Positions 19,551-29,496 of a DNA stretch of 64,000 nt are shown here, one piece after another. Each line of letters begins with the position of its first letter. Position 1 is the stretch's first letter. This DNA is from Paracoccaceae bacterium (GTDB taxonomy: Bacteria > Pseudomonadota > Alphaproteobacteria > Rhodobacterales > Rhodobacteraceae), in contig JASJAU010000016.1 in NCBI GenBank assembly GCA_030066855.1, forward strand, positions 62,001 through 126,000, read 5' to 3'. Made by a program: the position numbers and the translations under genes. The notes beneath the pieces were generated by a model, which was not told the DNA's origin, searched no databases, and saw only the letters and a list, made by a program, of their open reading frames with translations.

Positions 19551-19582
19551 AAAGGCGGCGCCGCTCTGGCGCCGCCTTTTTG
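19551..19582 (+). terminator. Rho-independent terminator of mdh
   Basis: A perfect 12-bp inverted repeat (AAAGGCGGCGCC / GGCGCCGCCTTT) with a 5-nt loop is followed by two more T residues. It lies 32 nt after the mdh stop codon. Confidence 0.9.
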
Positions 19583-19615
19583 GCTCAAGCGACAACGTGA
19601 TAATGTGCCGGACGC

Positions 19616-19693
19616 GTGTGATCACACCGGGATTCGGCCCGCGCGACGCTCTCCAATGACGTAAGTGATCACAGTCAAATACCTGTGATCACA
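19616..19693. promoter_or_regulatory. Three TGTGATCACA-type operators upstream of sucC
   Basis: Three copies of a GTGATCAC core occur at 19618-19625 (within perfect GTGTGATCACAC), 19665-19672 and 19685-19692 (within TGTGATCACA). Centre-to-centre distances are 47 and 20 bp. A TATAAT hexamer sits at 19741-19746 without a good -35 box, so the last site would be centred about 62-65 bp upstream of the predicted start point. This geometry suits an activator, but a repressor is not excluded. Confidence 0.6.
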
Positions 19694-19796
19694 TAATCAA
19701 GTTTTTTGCTCGATATTCGGCGAATCCGTCGATTTCCCTTTATAATCGGCGTCATCGCGTGTCACTCCTTTCAAAACGTATTCAGGAGGGGCCGCT

Positions 19797-20990
19797 TTGA
19801 ACATCCACGAATATCAGGCGAAGACGCTCTTGAGGGATTATGGCGCACCGGTGTCCGACGGCCGCCCGGTGCTCCGCGCCGAGGAAGCCAAGACCGCCGC
19901 CGGGGCGCTCGACGGACCCCTCTGGGTGGTGAAAGCTCAAATCCATGCCGGCGGACGCGGCAAAGGTTCCTTCGAAGAGCCGGACGCGGGCGAAGCCGGC
20001 GGTGTCCGCCTCGCCAAATCGGTTGAAGAAGCGGCGGAAGAAGCCAAGCGCATGCTCGGCCGCACGCTCGTCACCAAACAGACCGGCGAGGCGGGCAAGC
20101 AGGTCAACCGCATCTACATCGAAGACGGCTCCGGCATTGAGACCGAGATGTACCTCGCCCTGCTCGTCGATCGCGGTACAAGCCGTGTCAGCTTTGTCGC
20201 TTCGACCGAAGGCGGCATGGACATCGAAGAGGTGGCGGAAAGCACGCCCGAGAAGATCCTATCATTCAGCGTCGACCCTGCCACCGGCTACCAGGCCTTC
20301 CACGGCCGCCGCATCGCCTTCTCGCTTGGTCTCGAAGGCCCTCAGATCAAGCAATGCGTCGCGCTGATGGGCACGCTCTACAAGCTCTTCGTCGAGAAAG
20401 ACATGGAGATGCTAGAGATCAACCCGCTCATCGTCACCGACAAGGGCGATCTCAAATGCCTCGACGCCAAAATGGGTTTCGATTCAAACGCGCTCTACCG
20501 GCACCCAGACATTATGGCGCTCCGCGATGAGACCGAGGAGGACCCGAAAGAGCTCGAAGCCTCGAAGTACGACCTCAACTACATCGCGCTCGACGGCGAG
20601 ATCGGCTGCATGGTGAACGGCGCAGGTCTGGCCATGGCGACGATGGACATCATCAAGCTCTACGGTTCCGAGCCCGCGAACTTTCTCGACGTCGGCGGCA
20701 GCGCGACGAAGGAGAAGGTCGCGGAGGCCTTCAAGATCATCACCTCTGATGCGAACGTTAAAGGCATCCTCGTCAATATCTTCGGCGGAATCATGCGCTG
20801 CGACGTGATCGCTGAGGGCGTCGTTGCTGCAGTGAAGGAGGTCGGGCTCCAGGTGCCGCTGGTGGTGCGGCTGGAAGGCACGAATGTTGAGAAGGGCAAG
20901 GAGATCATCAACACCTCCGGCCTCGATGTGATCGCGGCGGACAATCTCAAGGACGGCGCCGAGAAGATCGTGAAGGCAGTGAAAGGGTAA
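19797..20990 (+). CDS. sucC: Succinyl-CoA synthetase beta subunit
   Basis: This is the ADP/GDP-forming succinate-CoA ligase beta subunit. Its 397 residues comprise an N-terminal ATP-grasp domain ([11 protein letters not shown], then [12 protein letters not shown] with metal ligands) and a C-terminal flavodoxin-like domain ([26 protein letters not shown]). Translation begins at TTG 19797, 6 nt after the strong AGGAGGG at 19784-19790, giving the canonical opening NIHEYQAK. Unusually, an unrelated sulfotransferase gene separates it from sucD. It is the first gene of the suc operon and is preceded by three palindromic operators. Confidence 0.97.
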   Translation: MNIHEYQAKTLLRDYGAPVSDGRPVLRAEEAKTAAGALDGPLWVVKAQIHAGGRGKGSFEEPDAGEAGGVRLAKSVEEAAEEAKRMLGRTLVTKQTGEAGKQVNRIYIEDGSGIETEMYLALLVDRGTSRVSFVASTEGGMDIEEVAESTPEKILSFSVDPATGYQAFHGRRIAFSLGLEGPQIKQCVALMGTLYKLFVEKDMEMLEINPLIVTDKGDLKCLDAKMGFDSNALYRHPDIMALRDETEEDPKELEASKYDLNYIALDGEIGCMVNGAGLAMATMDIIKLYGSEPANFLDVGGSATKEKVAEAFKIITSDANVKGILVNIFGGIMRCDVIAEGVVAAVKEVGLQVPLVVRLEGTNVEKGKEIINTSGLDVIAADNLKDGAEKIVKAVKG

Positions 20991-21009
20991 GATTGGATTG
21001 GGCGGGCAA

Positions 21010-21696
21010 ATGATCTCCCACGAGCACAAGTTCGTGTTTATCCACATCCCCAAATGCGCGGGTACGAGTGTCGAACACTATTTCGGGCATTTCGACGACT
21101 ATTCGGGCCGTGGCCGCCAAGACCACCGGACAATCCGCGAACTGCAGGCGCCTATCCCGCTATCTGTGAGCTTATTCGATCCCGAGAATCTCCGAATGCT
21201 GGCCAAGAGAGCCAGAAACCTGGTGCAGCCCAAAACGCCCAATCCTCGCAATCGGACAGGATTAAGCGGCCTCCAGTACCGCAGCTATTACAAGTTCACG
21301 ATATTACGAGATCCCTGGTCGCGGGTGGCGTCATGGTTCCGCAACGTGGTTGGCGACCCGCTGCACGCGCGCGACCATGACCATTACGGCTTCGATGATT
21401 TCGTCACACGTTTCGCCGGTCGCGGAATGCTGCGGCCCTACGAGCATTGGGTGACGGATTTCAATGGCCGGGACGTCATGGACAGAGTGGTGCAATTCGA
21501 CGACCTTCAAGCGGGTCTCGGCCATGTCAGCGCCGATCTGGGGATCGAGCCCATCAAGCTCCCGAGGATCAACACGGCGTCCGACAGGGTCGAGGTGCCA
21601 ATTCCAAAATTCTCCGAAGTGTCTGACGAGATCGTCCGCTCGCGCTGCGCGGCCGAGATCAGTCGTTTCGGGTACGCAAGACCGGAGAATCTCTGA
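21010..21696 (+). CDS. Sulfotransferase family protein inserted between sucC and sucD
   Basis: This protein of about 228 residues has the 5'-phosphosulfate loop [16 protein letters not shown] near residue 15 and the 3'-phosphate-binding motif [14 protein letters not shown] near residue 100, as in the Sulfotransfer_2 family that uses PAPS. Such enzymes sulfate carbohydrates, lipids or surface polysaccharides; the acceptor is unknown. Translation probably begins at ATG 21010. A TTG at 20998 lies closer to sucC, and neither has a strong ribosome binding site. Its position inside sucCD, 19 nt after sucC and 118 nt before sucD, is unexpected for a TCA-cycle operon and suggests later insertion. Codon use looks somewhat less GC-biased than sucC. 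Confidence 0.85.
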   Translation: MISHEHKFVFIHIPKCAGTSVEHYFGHFDDYSGRGRQDHRTIRELQAPIPLSVSLFDPENLRMLAKRARNLVQPKTPNPRNRTGLSGLQYRSYYKFTILRDPWSRVASWFRNVVGDPLHARDHDHYGFDDFVTRFAGRGMLRPYEHWVTDFNGRDVMDRVVQFDDLQAGLGHVSADLGIEPIKLPRINTASDRVEVPIPKFSEVSDEIVRSRCAAEISRFGYARPENL

Positions 21697-21814
21697 CATG
21701 AGCCATGCCTGTCCCGCATATGAGCCCGCAAACGGATGCTCACGCCAGGACATCCGCCCGCACTGTTCATACGCAATTTCTGAAACCGAGTTTCCTCCCA
21801 AAGGAGCCTGAATC

Positions 21815-22696
21815 ATGGCCGTACTTGTCGACGAAAACACCAAGGTCATCTGCCAGGGCTTCACCGGCTCGCAGGGAACCTTCCACTCCGAACAGGCCAT
21901 CGCCTACGGCACCAAGATGGTTGGCGGCGTGACGCCCGGAAAAGGCGGGCAGGTTCATCTCGACCTGCCGGTCTTCAACTCCTGCCACGAGGCCGTGGCG
22001 GCGACCGGAGCGAACGCGAGCGTGATTTATGTGCCGCCCCCCTTCGCCGCCGACTCGATCCTCGAGGCTATCGACGCCGAGATCCCGCTTGTCGTCTGCA
22101 TCACCGAGGGCATCCCGGTTCTCGACATGATGAAGGTGAAACGCGCGTTGGAGACCAGCGACACCCGCCTCATCGGCCCCAACTGCCCCGGCGTCATCAC
22201 CCCGGACGCCTGCAAGATCGGCATCATGCCGGGCCACATCCACAAGCGCGGATCCGTCGGCGTCGTATCCCGCTCGGGGACGCTGACCTACGAGGCGGTC
22301 AAGCAGACCACCGATGTGGGCCTCGGCCAGTCTACCTGTGTCGGCATCGGCGGCGACCCGATCAAGGGGACCGAGCACCTGGACGTGCTCGAATGGTTCC
22401 TCGCCGACGAGGAGACGGAATCGATCATCATGATCGGCGAGATCGGCGGCTCTGCCGAAGAAGAAGCCGCGCAATTCCTCGCCAACGAGAAGAAGAAAGG
22501 CCGCTGGAAGCCGACCGCCGGCTTCATCGCCGGCCGCACCGCGCCCCCGGGTCGCCGAATGGGTCACGCTGGCGCCATCGTCGCGGGCGGCAAGGGCGGC
22601 GCCGAGGACAAGATCGAAGCCATGCGTTCGGCCGGGATCGTCGTGGCGGAAAGCCCGGCGGGGCTGGGTGAAGCCGTGGTGGAGGCCATCGGATAG
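21815..22696 (+). CDS. sucD: Succinyl-CoA synthetase alpha subunit
   Basis: This 293-residue subunit carries the CoA-binding N-terminal domain ([25 protein letters not shown]) and the phosphohistidine loop in [17 protein letters not shown] near residue 250. Motif [10 protein letters not shown] is also present. It partners SucC to make succinate and ATP/GTP from succinyl-CoA. AAAGGAG lies 8 nt upstream of the ATG. The gene is separated from sucC by the sulfotransferase gene. Confidence 0.97.
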   Translation: MAVLVDENTKVICQGFTGSQGTFHSEQAIAYGTKMVGGVTPGKGGQVHLDLPVFNSCHEAVAATGANASVIYVPPPFAADSILEAIDAEIPLVVCITEGIPVLDMMKVKRALETSDTRLIGPNCPGVITPDACKIGIMPGHIHKRGSVGVVSRSGTLTYEAVKQTTDVGLGQSTCVGIGGDPIKGTEHLDVLEWFLADEETESIIMIGEIGGSAEEEAAQFLANEKKKGRWKPTAGFIAGRTAPPGRRMGHAGAIVAGGKGGAEDKIEAMRSAGIVVAESPAGLGEAVVEAIG

Positions 22697-22770
22697 GCGA
22701 ATTCATTACTCGCGATGCGGGACAAAACCCAAAAAAGGCAGCCGCCTCGCGATCCAAGGGAGACTGGATA

Positions 22771-25734
22771 ATGACCGAACAATCCCCCAACGACATCTTC
22801 AAGGCGTCGTCCTTCCTGCAAGGCCACAACGCCGAGTACATCGAACAGCTCTACGCCCGTTACGCGAGCGATCCGAACGCCGTCGACGGCGCGTGGCAGG
22901 AGTTTTTCCGTCAGCTTGGTGACAGCGAGATCGACGCCAAGCGCGAGGCCGAGGGGCCGTCGTGGGCTCGCGACGACTGGCCGCCGGCTCCGTCCGACGA
23001 GCTGACCGCAGCGCTGGACGGGCAATGGGGCGATCTCGGCATCCCCGCGCAAGCCAAAGCCGCCGGCAAGATCGCCGCTAAGGCCAAAGAGCAGGGCGTT
23101 TCGGTCACCGACGATCAGATCAAGCGCGCGGTGCTCGACTCAATCCGCGCGCTCATGCTGATCCGCGCCTATCGTATAAGGGGTCACCTCGTCGCCGACC
23201 TCGACCCTTTGGGCATGCGCGATCAGACCCCGCACCCTGAACTCGACCCCAAGTCCTACGGCTTCACCGATGCCGACATGGACCGGCCAATCTTCATCGA
23301 CAACGTGCTCGGCCTGCAAACCGCCTCGATGCGCGAGATTCTCGCCATCGTGAAGCGCACCTACTGCGGCACCTTCGCGCTGCAGTACATGCACATCTCC
23401 AATCCGGAGGAAGCCGCGTGGCTCAAGGAGCGGATCGAGGGCTTCGGCAAGGAAATCGCCTTCACGCGCGAGGGCCGAAAAGCGATCCTGAATAAGCTCG
23501 TTGAAGCCGAGGGCTTCGAGAAGTTCCTCCATGTCAAATACATGGGCACCAAACGGTTTGGTCTTGACGGCGGCGAGAGCCTCGTCCCCGCAATGGAGCA
23601 GATAGTCAAGCGCGGCGGGGCGCTGGGCGTCAAAGAGATCGTCATCGGTATGCCCCACCGCGGGCGGCTGTCTGTTCTCGCCAACGTGATGGCCAAGCCT
23701 TACAAAGCGATCTTCAACGAATTTCAGGGCGGCAGCTTCAAGCCGGAAGATGTCGACGGCTCGGGCGACGTGAAATATCACCTCGGCGCTTCCGCCGACC
23801 GGGAGTTCGACGGCAATGTGGTTCACCTCAGTCTCACGGCAAATCCGTCCCATCTTGAGGCAGTGAACCCCGTGGTCCTTGGCAAAGTCCGTGCCAAGCA
23901 GGACCAGCTGAACGACCACCACCGAACGCAGGTTTTGTCGATCCTGCTCCACGGCGACGCGGCTTTTGCCGGGCAAGGCGTCGTGGCGGAATGCTTCGGC
24001 CTGTCGGGGCTCAGGGGCCACAAGACCGGTGGAACGATCCACATCATCGTGAACAACCAGATCGGGTTCACGACCGCGCCACACAATAGCCGGTCGTCGC
24101 CCTACCCCACCGATATCGCCCTAATGGTCGAGGCGCCGATCTTCCACGTAAACGGCGACGACCCAGAGGCCGTGACCCACGCGGCCAAAGTAGCAACCGA
24201 GTTCCGCCAGAAGTTCGGCAAGGACGTCGTGATCGATATCTTTTGCTACCGCAGGTTTGGCCACAACGAGGGCGACGAGCCCATGTTCACCAATCCCATC
24301 ATGTACAAAAGGATCAAGGGACACAAAACGACCCTCAGCCTCTACACCGAGCGCCTCGTCAGCGATGGCCTGATACCCGAGGGCGAGATCGAAGACATGA
24401 AGGCGGGCTTCCAGGCGCACCTGAACGAGGAGTTCGAGGCGGGCAAGGCCTACAAACCCAACAAGGCGGACTGGCTGGACGGCCGTTGGAGTCATCTCGA
24501 CCGCGAAGGCGAGAGGTACCAGCGCGGAAGAACCGCAATCAAGAAGAAGACGCTCGAGGAAATCGGCACGGCGCTCACCCGAGCGCCCGAAAACATGCCG
24601 ATCCATAGGACCGTTGACCGCCTTCTCGAGGCCAAACGCAATATGTTCTCGTCAGGCGAGGGATTTGACTGGGCGACCGCCGAGGCGCTGGCCTTTGGCT
24701 CTTTGATGCTCGAAGGTTATCCGGTGCGTCTGGCAGGACAAGACTCAACACGCGGCACCTTCAGCCAGCGTCACTCCGCCTTCATCAATCAGGAAACCGA
24801 AGAGCGTTACTACCCGCTCAACAACATCCGCGAAGGCCAGGCGCAGTACGAGGTGATCGACTCGATGCTCTCAGAATACGCGGTGCTCGGGTTTGAATAC
24901 GGCTTCTCGTTGGCCGAACCCAACGCGTTGACGCTCTGGGAGGCGCAGTTCGGCGACTTCGCCAACGGAGCGCAGATCATGTTCGACCAGTTCATCTCGT
25001 CGGGCGAGCGCAAGTGGCTCCGCATGTCGGGACTGGTGATGCTCCTGCCCCACGGGTTCGAGGGCCAGGGGCCGGAACACTCCTCGGCGAGGCTGGAGCG
25101 GTTCCTTCAGATGTGCGCGGAAGACAACTGGATCGTGGCGAATTGCACAACGCCCGCGAACTATTTTCATATCCTAAGGCGGCAGCTTCATCGGTCATAC
25201 AGAAAGCCGCTGGTGATCATGACCCCGAAATCGCTCCTGCGGCACAAGCTGGCCATTAGTGATGCGGACGAATTCACCACAGGATCGAGCTTCCACCGCG
25301 TCCTGTGGGACGATGCGGAGAAGGGGAATTCCGACACCAAGCTCGTCGCGGACGACAAGATCAAGCGCGTCGTCCTTTGCTCGGGCAAGGTTTACTTCGA
25401 CTTGCTTGAGGAGCGCGACACGCGCGCGATCGACGACGTCTACCTGCTCCGAGTCGAGCAATTCTATCCGTTCCCAGCGCAGTCGATGGTGAAAGAACTG
25501 AAGCGTTTCCCCAACGCCGATTACGTCTGGTGTCAGGAGGAGCCGAAGAACCAAGGCGGCTGGACGTTCATCGAGCCGAATATCGAGTGGGTGCTCACCC
25601 GCATCAAGGCCAAGAACACAAGGGCGAAATATGCCGGTCGTTCCGCGTCGGCATCGCCCGCGACCGGCCTCGCCTCAAGTCATAAAGCACAACAGCAGGC
25701 GCTCGTGAACGACGCGCTGACAATCGAAGGGTAA
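22771..25734 (+). CDS. sucA: 2-oxoglutarate dehydrogenase E1 component
   Basis: This is the thiamine-diphosphate-dependent decarboxylase of the 2-oxoglutarate dehydrogenase complex. The 987-residue length fits the E1o family (E. coli 933 aa plus an internal extension). Visible motifs are the N-terminal ASSFLQGHNAEYIEQLYARY E2-binding region, IGMPHRGRLSVLANV, and the TPP-binding GDAAFAGQGVVAE ... NNQIGFTT. The transketolase domain contains RGTFSQRHS and LPHGFEGQGPEHSSARLERF. It starts 74 nt after sucD with AAGGGAG upstream and is followed 6 nt later by sucB. Confidence 0.97.
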   Translation: MTEQSPNDIFKASSFLQGHNAEYIEQLYARYASDPNAVDGAWQEFFRQLGDSEIDAKREAEGPSWARDDWPPAPSDELTAALDGQWGDLGIPAQAKAAGKIAAKAKEQGVSVTDDQIKRAVLDSIRALMLIRAYRIRGHLVADLDPLGMRDQTPHPELDPKSYGFTDADMDRPIFIDNVLGLQTASMREILAIVKRTYCGTFALQYMHISNPEEAAWLKERIEGFGKEIAFTREGRKAILNKLVEAEGFEKFLHVKYMGTKRFGLDGGESLVPAMEQIVKRGGALGVKEIVIGMPHRGRLSVLANVMAKPYKAIFNEFQGGSFKPEDVDGSGDVKYHLGASADREFDGNVVHLSLTANPSHLEAVNPVVLGKVRAKQDQLNDHHRTQVLSILLHGDAAFAGQGVVAECFGLSGLRGHKTGGTIHIIVNNQIGFTTAPHNSRSSPYPTDIALMVEAPIFHVNGDDPEAVTHAAKVATEFRQKFGKDVVIDIFCYRRFGHNEGDEPMFTNPIMYKRIKGHKTTLSLYTERLVSDGLIPEGEIEDMKAGFQAHLNEEFEAGKAYKPNKADWLDGRWSHLDREGERYQRGRTAIKKKTLEEIGTALTRAPENMPIHRTVDRLLEAKRNMFSSGEGFDWATAEALAFGSLMLEGYPVRLAGQDSTRGTFSQRHSAFINQETEERYYPLNNIREGQAQYEVIDSMLSEYAVLGFEYGFSLAEPNALTLWEAQFGDFANGAQIMFDQFISSGERKWLRMSGLVMLLPHGFEGQGPEHSSARLERFLQMCAEDNWIVANCTTPANYFHILRRQLHRSYRKPLVIMTPKSLLRHKLAISDADEFTTGSSFHRVLWDDAEKGNSDTKLVADDKIKRVVLCSGKVYFDLLEERDTRAIDDVYLLRVEQFYPFPAQSMVKELKRFPNADYVWCQEEPKNQGGWTFIEPNIEWVLTRIKAKNTRAKYAGRSASASPATGLASSHKAQQQALVNDALTIEG

Positions 25735-25740
25735 CCGAAG

Positions 25741-27273
25741 ATGGCCACTGAAATCCGCGTGCCCACGCTGGGCGAGAGCGTGACCGAGGCGACTGTCGCC
25801 ACCTGGTTCAAGAAGCCTGGGGACTCCGTGGCGGTCGACGAGATGCTCTGCGAGCTTGAAACCGATAAGGTGACGGTCGAGGTCCCCTCGCCCGCCGCCG
25901 GCACGCTGGGCGAGATCATCGCCTCGGAAGGCGAGACGGTGGGCGTCGACGCGCTTCTGGCGACCTTGACCGAAGGCGAAGGCGCCGCCCCGGCGCCGAA
26001 GGCCGCGCCGGAAGCCAAGGCTGCTCCCACCCCGAAATCCAACGGGTCCGACGGCGGCGGTCAGTCTATCGACGTCATGGTTCCAACACTTGGCGAAAGC
26101 GTCACCGAAGCCACGGTCGCGATTTGGTTCAAGGGTGTGGGCGAAGCGGTCGCGCAGGACGAGATGCTCTGCGAGCTGGAGACCGACAAAGTATCGGTCG
26201 AGGTGCCCTCGCCCGCCTCCGGGGTTTTGCAGAAGATCCTCGCGAATGAGGGCGAGACGGTCGAAGCGGGCGGCAAGCTCGCCGTAATGACCGGCGGGGC
26301 TGGAGCCGCCGCGGCGCCAGAGCCCGCCGCGCCTGCCGAAAGCGCCCCCTCGCCTGCGGCAACGGGCAAGGACATCGAGAACGCCCCGTCGGCCAACAAA
26401 ATGATGAAGGAGGCTAACCTCTCTTCGGACGCGGTCACAGGCACAGGCCGCGACGGGCGGATCATGAAAGAGGACGTCCAGCGCGCCCTCGCCTCGCCAC
26501 AACAGCAGGCGGCAACCTCCGCCCCCGCGGCCCCGGCGCAAGCGCCACGCGCCCCGGTCGCCGCCGAAGACGCTGCGCGGGAAGAGCGGGTGAAGATGAC
26601 CCGCCTCCGCCAGACCATCGCCCGGCGTCTGAAGGACGCGCAGAACACCGCCGCCATGCTGACCACCTACAACGAGGTGGACATGTCGGCGACGATGGCG
26701 ATCCGGAAAGAGTACAAGGAGCTCTTCGAGAAAAAGCACGGTGTGAAGCTTGGCTTCATGTCGTTCTTCACCAAAGCCTGCTGCCATGCACTGAAAGAAG
26801 TGCCCGAGGTCAACGCCGAGATCGACGGCACCGACATCGTCTACAAGAACTTCGTCCACATGGGTGTGGCGGTTGGAACGCCGACGGGGCTGGTTGTGCC
26901 TGTCGTGCGTGACGCCGACCAGATGAGTTTCGCCAACATCGAAAAGCGGATAGCCGAGTTGGGTCTCCGCGCCCGCGACGGCAAGCTCTCGATGGCCGAA
27001 ATGCAGGGCGGCACGTTCACTCTGTCGAATGGCGGCGTCTATGGCTCGCTCATGTCCTCGCCGATCCTCAACCCTCCGCAATCTGGCATCCTGGGTATGC
27101 ACAAGATCCAGGAGCGGCCCATGGTTATCAACGGTGAGATCGTGATCCGCCCGATGATGTACCTCGCGCTGTCCTACGATCACCGAATTGTGGACGGCAA
27201 GGGCGCAGTGACGTTCCTTGTCCGGGTGAAAGAGGCGCTGGAGGACCCGCGCCGACTGTTGATGGATCTGTAG
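25741..27273 (+). CDS. sucB: 2-oxoglutarate dehydrogenase E2 (dihydrolipoyl succinyltransferase), two lipoyl domains
   Basis: This is the core subunit of the complex, transferring succinyl groups to CoA. Its 510 residues contain two tandem lipoyl domains, each with ETDKV (modified Lys 43 and Lys 150), joined by Ala/Pro-rich linkers. A peripheral subunit-binding domain ([13 protein letters not shown] ... [11 protein letters not shown], about residues 215-250) and a catalytic acyltransferase domain ending in SYDHRIVDG (catalytic His/Asp) follow. E. coli SucB has a single lipoyl domain, whereas the two-domain form is known from Rhodobacterales. The repeated lipoyl segments are highly similar at DNA level ([11 protein letters not shown] twice), so slippage or recombination is possible. 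Confidence 0.97.
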   Translation: MATEIRVPTLGESVTEATVATWFKKPGDSVAVDEMLCELETDKVTVEVPSPAAGTLGEIIASEGETVGVDALLATLTEGEGAAPAPKAAPEAKAAPTPKSNGSDGGGQSIDVMVPTLGESVTEATVAIWFKGVGEAVAQDEMLCELETDKVSVEVPSPASGVLQKILANEGETVEAGGKLAVMTGGAGAAAAPEPAAPAESAPSPAATGKDIENAPSANKMMKEANLSSDAVTGTGRDGRIMKEDVQRALASPQQQAATSAPAAPAQAPRAPVAAEDAAREERVKMTRLRQTIARRLKDAQNTAAMLTTYNEVDMSATMAIRKEYKELFEKKHGVKLGFMSFFTKACCHALKEVPEVNAEIDGTDIVYKNFVHMGVAVGTPTGLVVPVVRDADQMSFANIEKRIAELGLRARDGKLSMAEMQGGTFTLSNGGVYGSLMSSPILNPPQSGILGMHKIQERPMVINGEIVIRPMMYLALSYDHRIVDGKGAVTFLVRVKEALEDPRRLLMDL

Positions 27274-27276
27274 GGC

Positions 27277-27615
27277 TTGGCCGTACCGGCGCCTCGATAT
27301 GTCATAGCGGCAGCGCTCGCGCTGCTGCTCGCCGTCTACGCGACGGTTTTCGCGCACAGAACTCACAATCTCTTTGATCTGCCAACCTGGCTCGATGTCA
27401 CCGAGTGGCCGGCGACCTTGCTGTTTCTGTTCGCGGGTTGGTCGGCCTGGGTGACGCGAGAGCGCCAAGCTGCGTTCGCCCTAGTCGTCGGAATGCTGGC
27501 TTTTTTTGGCGCTCAGTCCTCGTATCTCTTTAGCGTCCCGTTGGGCTTTGTCGTCGTCACCGCACTGGCTTTGGTCTTCCTGTTCGTTCTGCCGACAACA
27601 TGGAAGCCGCGATGA
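27277..27615 (+). CDS. Small membrane protein in the suc operon
   Basis: This protein of about 112 residues begins with TTG at 27277, 4 nt after the sucB stop. It has three predicted transmembrane segments (residues about 9-27, 43-60 and 68-108) with short loops containing HRTHNLFDLPTWLDV and VTRERQAAF. The end PTTWKPR overlaps the next gene by 4 nt (ATGA). No family is recognised. Tight packing suggests it is translated with sucB and the following lipoprotein. Confidence 0.65.
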   Translation: MAVPAPRYVIAAALALLLAVYATVFAHRTHNLFDLPTWLDVTEWPATLLFLFAGWSAWVTRERQAAFALVVGMLAFFGAQSSYLFSVPLGFVVVTALALVFLFVLPTTWKPR

Positions 27616-27938
27616 ACAAGTTGGCTATTGGTTCTGCGTTAATCGCTCTAACAGGGTGCGCTGCTCCTGTGACCGACATTGCGACAACCGCGCGGCATGT
27701 GCCTTCAAACGTGCCTTACGGCAACGACGGCGCCAGAATGCACCTGTTCATCTTCGATCCTTCCGAACCCCGAAGCCTCTCGGACAGGAAAACAATCGCA
27801 AAGCGCATGATCGCGCTTGAGCCGGGATGCGCCTGGGTTGACGCGCCGGACAGCGTTCTGGCCGAGGCGACCCAGGAGCAGGGCGAGCGCTTCAAGGATA
27901 CGATGCTGGTGGCGCCGTTGAGATGCGGCCGGGTCTGA
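27612..27938 (+). CDS. Small lipoprotein in the suc operon
   Basis: This 108-residue protein starts at ATG 27612, overlapping the preceding stop. The signal sequence ends in the lipobox ALTGC (Cys about residue 16). The mature part contains ARMHLFIFDPSEPRSLSDRKTIAKRMI and LEPGCAWVDAPDSVLAEA, ending in APLRCGRV; the two later Cys residues may pair. I do not recognise the family. It sits between sucB and lpd, so it shares the suc transcript. Confidence 0.72.
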   Translation: MNKLAIGSALIALTGCAAPVTDIATTARHVPSNVPYGNDGARMHLFIFDPSEPRSLSDRKTIAKRMIALEPGCAWVDAPDSVLAEATQEQGERFKDTMLVAPLRCGRV

Positions 27939-27958
27939 GGCGGAACACCGGCAATGAC

Positions 27959-27999
27959 ACCGACGCGATACCGACGTAATACCGACGTGATACCGACGT
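27959..27999 (+). repeat. 11-bp tandem repeat (ACCGACGTGAT)x3.7 before lpd
   Basis: Units ACCGACGCGAT, ACCGACGTAAT, ACCGACGTGAT and the partial ACCGACGT follow each other without spacers at 27959, 27970, 27981 and 27992. Units 2-4 contain a central ACGT. The array ends about 24 nt before the lpd ATG. It may be a slippage product or a cis-regulatory array; nothing in the sequence decides. Confidence 0.8.
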
Positions 28000-28023
28000 C
28001 CGAAAACAAGGGAACCTGAACTC

Positions 28024-29412
28024 ATGGCAAGCTACGACGTCATCGTCATCGGAAGCGGCCCCGGCGGATATGTCTGCGCCATTCGCTGCGCGCAACTGGG
28101 TTTGAAAACGGCCTGCGTGGAGGGGCGCGAGACCCTTGGCGGAACCTGCTTGAACGTGGGCTGCATCCCGTCCAAGGCGCTCCTGCACGCCACAGAGCTG
28201 CTGCACGAGACCGAGGCGAATTTCGGCAAGATGGGCCTCAAGGTCCTTCGCCCTGACGTCGATTGGGCGCAGATGATGGCATACAAGGACGAGACCATCG
28301 AAGGGAACACCAAGGGCATCGAATTTCTGTTCAAAAAGAACAAGATAGACTGGCTGAAGGGCTGGGGAACAATTACCGAGCCGGGCAAGGTCATGGTCGG
28401 TGACGAGGTGCACGAGGCCAAGAACATCGTTGTCGCAACCGGCTCCGAACCATCCCCGCTGCCTGGCGTTGAGGTGGACGAGAAGAGGGTGGTCACATCC
28501 ACCGGTGCGCTTGAGCTGGAGGAGATCCCGAAGTCAATGGTCGTTATCGGCGCCGGCGTGATCGGGCTGGAGCTTGGGTCGGTCTACAACCGTCTCGGCG
28601 CTGAGGTCACCGTGATCGAGTACCTCGACGTGATCACGCCGGGCATGGACCCGGAGATCCAGAAGACCTTCCAAAGAACTTTGAAGAAACAAGGCCTTAA
28701 ATTCATTATGGGCGCCGCCGTCCAAAGCGCGAAAGCGGCCAAGGGCAAGGCCACGGTGACCTACAAGCCCAAGAAAGGCGACGCGGAGGAGACCGTCCAG
28801 GCTGACGTGGTTCTCCTCGCCACGGGTCGCAGACCCTACACCGAAGGGCTCGGTCTGGACACCGTCGGTGTTCGCATGAACGCGCGCGGGCAGGTCGAGA
28901 CCGACGATCATTGGAAGACCAATGTGGACGGCATCTACTCCATCGGAGACTGCATCGACGGCCCCATGCTCGCCCACAAGGCCGAGGACGAGGGCATGGC
29001 GGTTGCGGAAACGCTCGCCGGTCAGGCCGGGCATGTGAATTACAACGTTATCCCAGGCGTGATCTACACGCACCCTGAGGTCGCCAATGTCGGTTTCAAT
29101 GAGGCTGACCTAAAGGACGCCGGCCACCCCTACAAGGTCGGCAAGTTCAGCTTCATGGGCAACGCGCGGGCCAAGGCGAACCACGCGGCGGATGGGTTCG
29201 TCAAAATCCTTGCTGACAAGGAAACCGACCGCATTCTCGGCGCGCATATCATCGGCCCGATGGCCGGCGATCTGATCCACGAGATCTGCGTCGCTATGGA
29301 GTTTGGAGCCGCGGCGGAGGACCTCGCGCGAACCTGCCACGCCCATCCGACCTATTCCGAAGCCGTGCGCGAGGCAGCGCTCGCCTGCGGTGACGGGCCG
29401 ATCCATAGCTGA
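28024..29412 (+). CDS. lpd: Dihydrolipoyl dehydrogenase (E3)
   Basis: This FAD flavoprotein reoxidises dihydrolipoyl groups of the 2-oxoglutarate dehydrogenase complex. Its 462 residues show the FAD motif [10 protein letters not shown] near residue 9, the redox disulfide [13 protein letters not shown], the NAD motif [12 protein letters not shown], and the C-terminal active-site HAHPTYSEA (His-Glu pair). It ends the suc operon. The preceding intergenic region contains an 11-bp tandem repeat and GGGAACC before the start codon. Confidence 0.97.
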   Translation: MASYDVIVIGSGPGGYVCAIRCAQLGLKTACVEGRETLGGTCLNVGCIPSKALLHATELLHETEANFGKMGLKVLRPDVDWAQMMAYKDETIEGNTKGIEFLFKKNKIDWLKGWGTITEPGKVMVGDEVHEAKNIVVATGSEPSPLPGVEVDEKRVVTSTGALELEEIPKSMVVIGAGVIGLELGSVYNRLGAEVTVIEYLDVITPGMDPEIQKTFQRTLKKQGLKFIMGAAVQSAKAAKGKATVTYKPKKGDAEETVQADVVLLATGRRPYTEGLGLDTVGVRMNARGQVETDDHWKTNVDGIYSIGDCIDGPMLAHKAEDEGMAVAETLAGQAGHVNYNVIPGVIYTHPEVANVGFNEADLKDAGHPYKVGKFSFMGNARAKANHAADGFVKILADKETDRILGAHIIGPMAGDLIHEICVAMEFGAAAEDLARTCHAHPTYSEAVREAALACGDGPIHS

Positions 29413-29496
29413 GCGGGCCTTTCGCCTTTGCCGCATTGTGACCGCGTGCGCGAATTGGTAACGGAAGCGGACCAATAGGCCGAAGGGACAGGGCCG

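Noticed and set aside
25741..26300. Direct DNA repeat inside sucB considered as a recombination artefact
   Set aside because: The two segments are tandem lipoyl domains, diverged at many positions, and such two-domain E2 proteins are known in Rhodobacterales.
25675..27468. 597-codon open frame on the minus strand across sucB
   Set aside because: It mirrors sucB codon structure, including the duplicated lipoyl segments, and has no start signal or domain.
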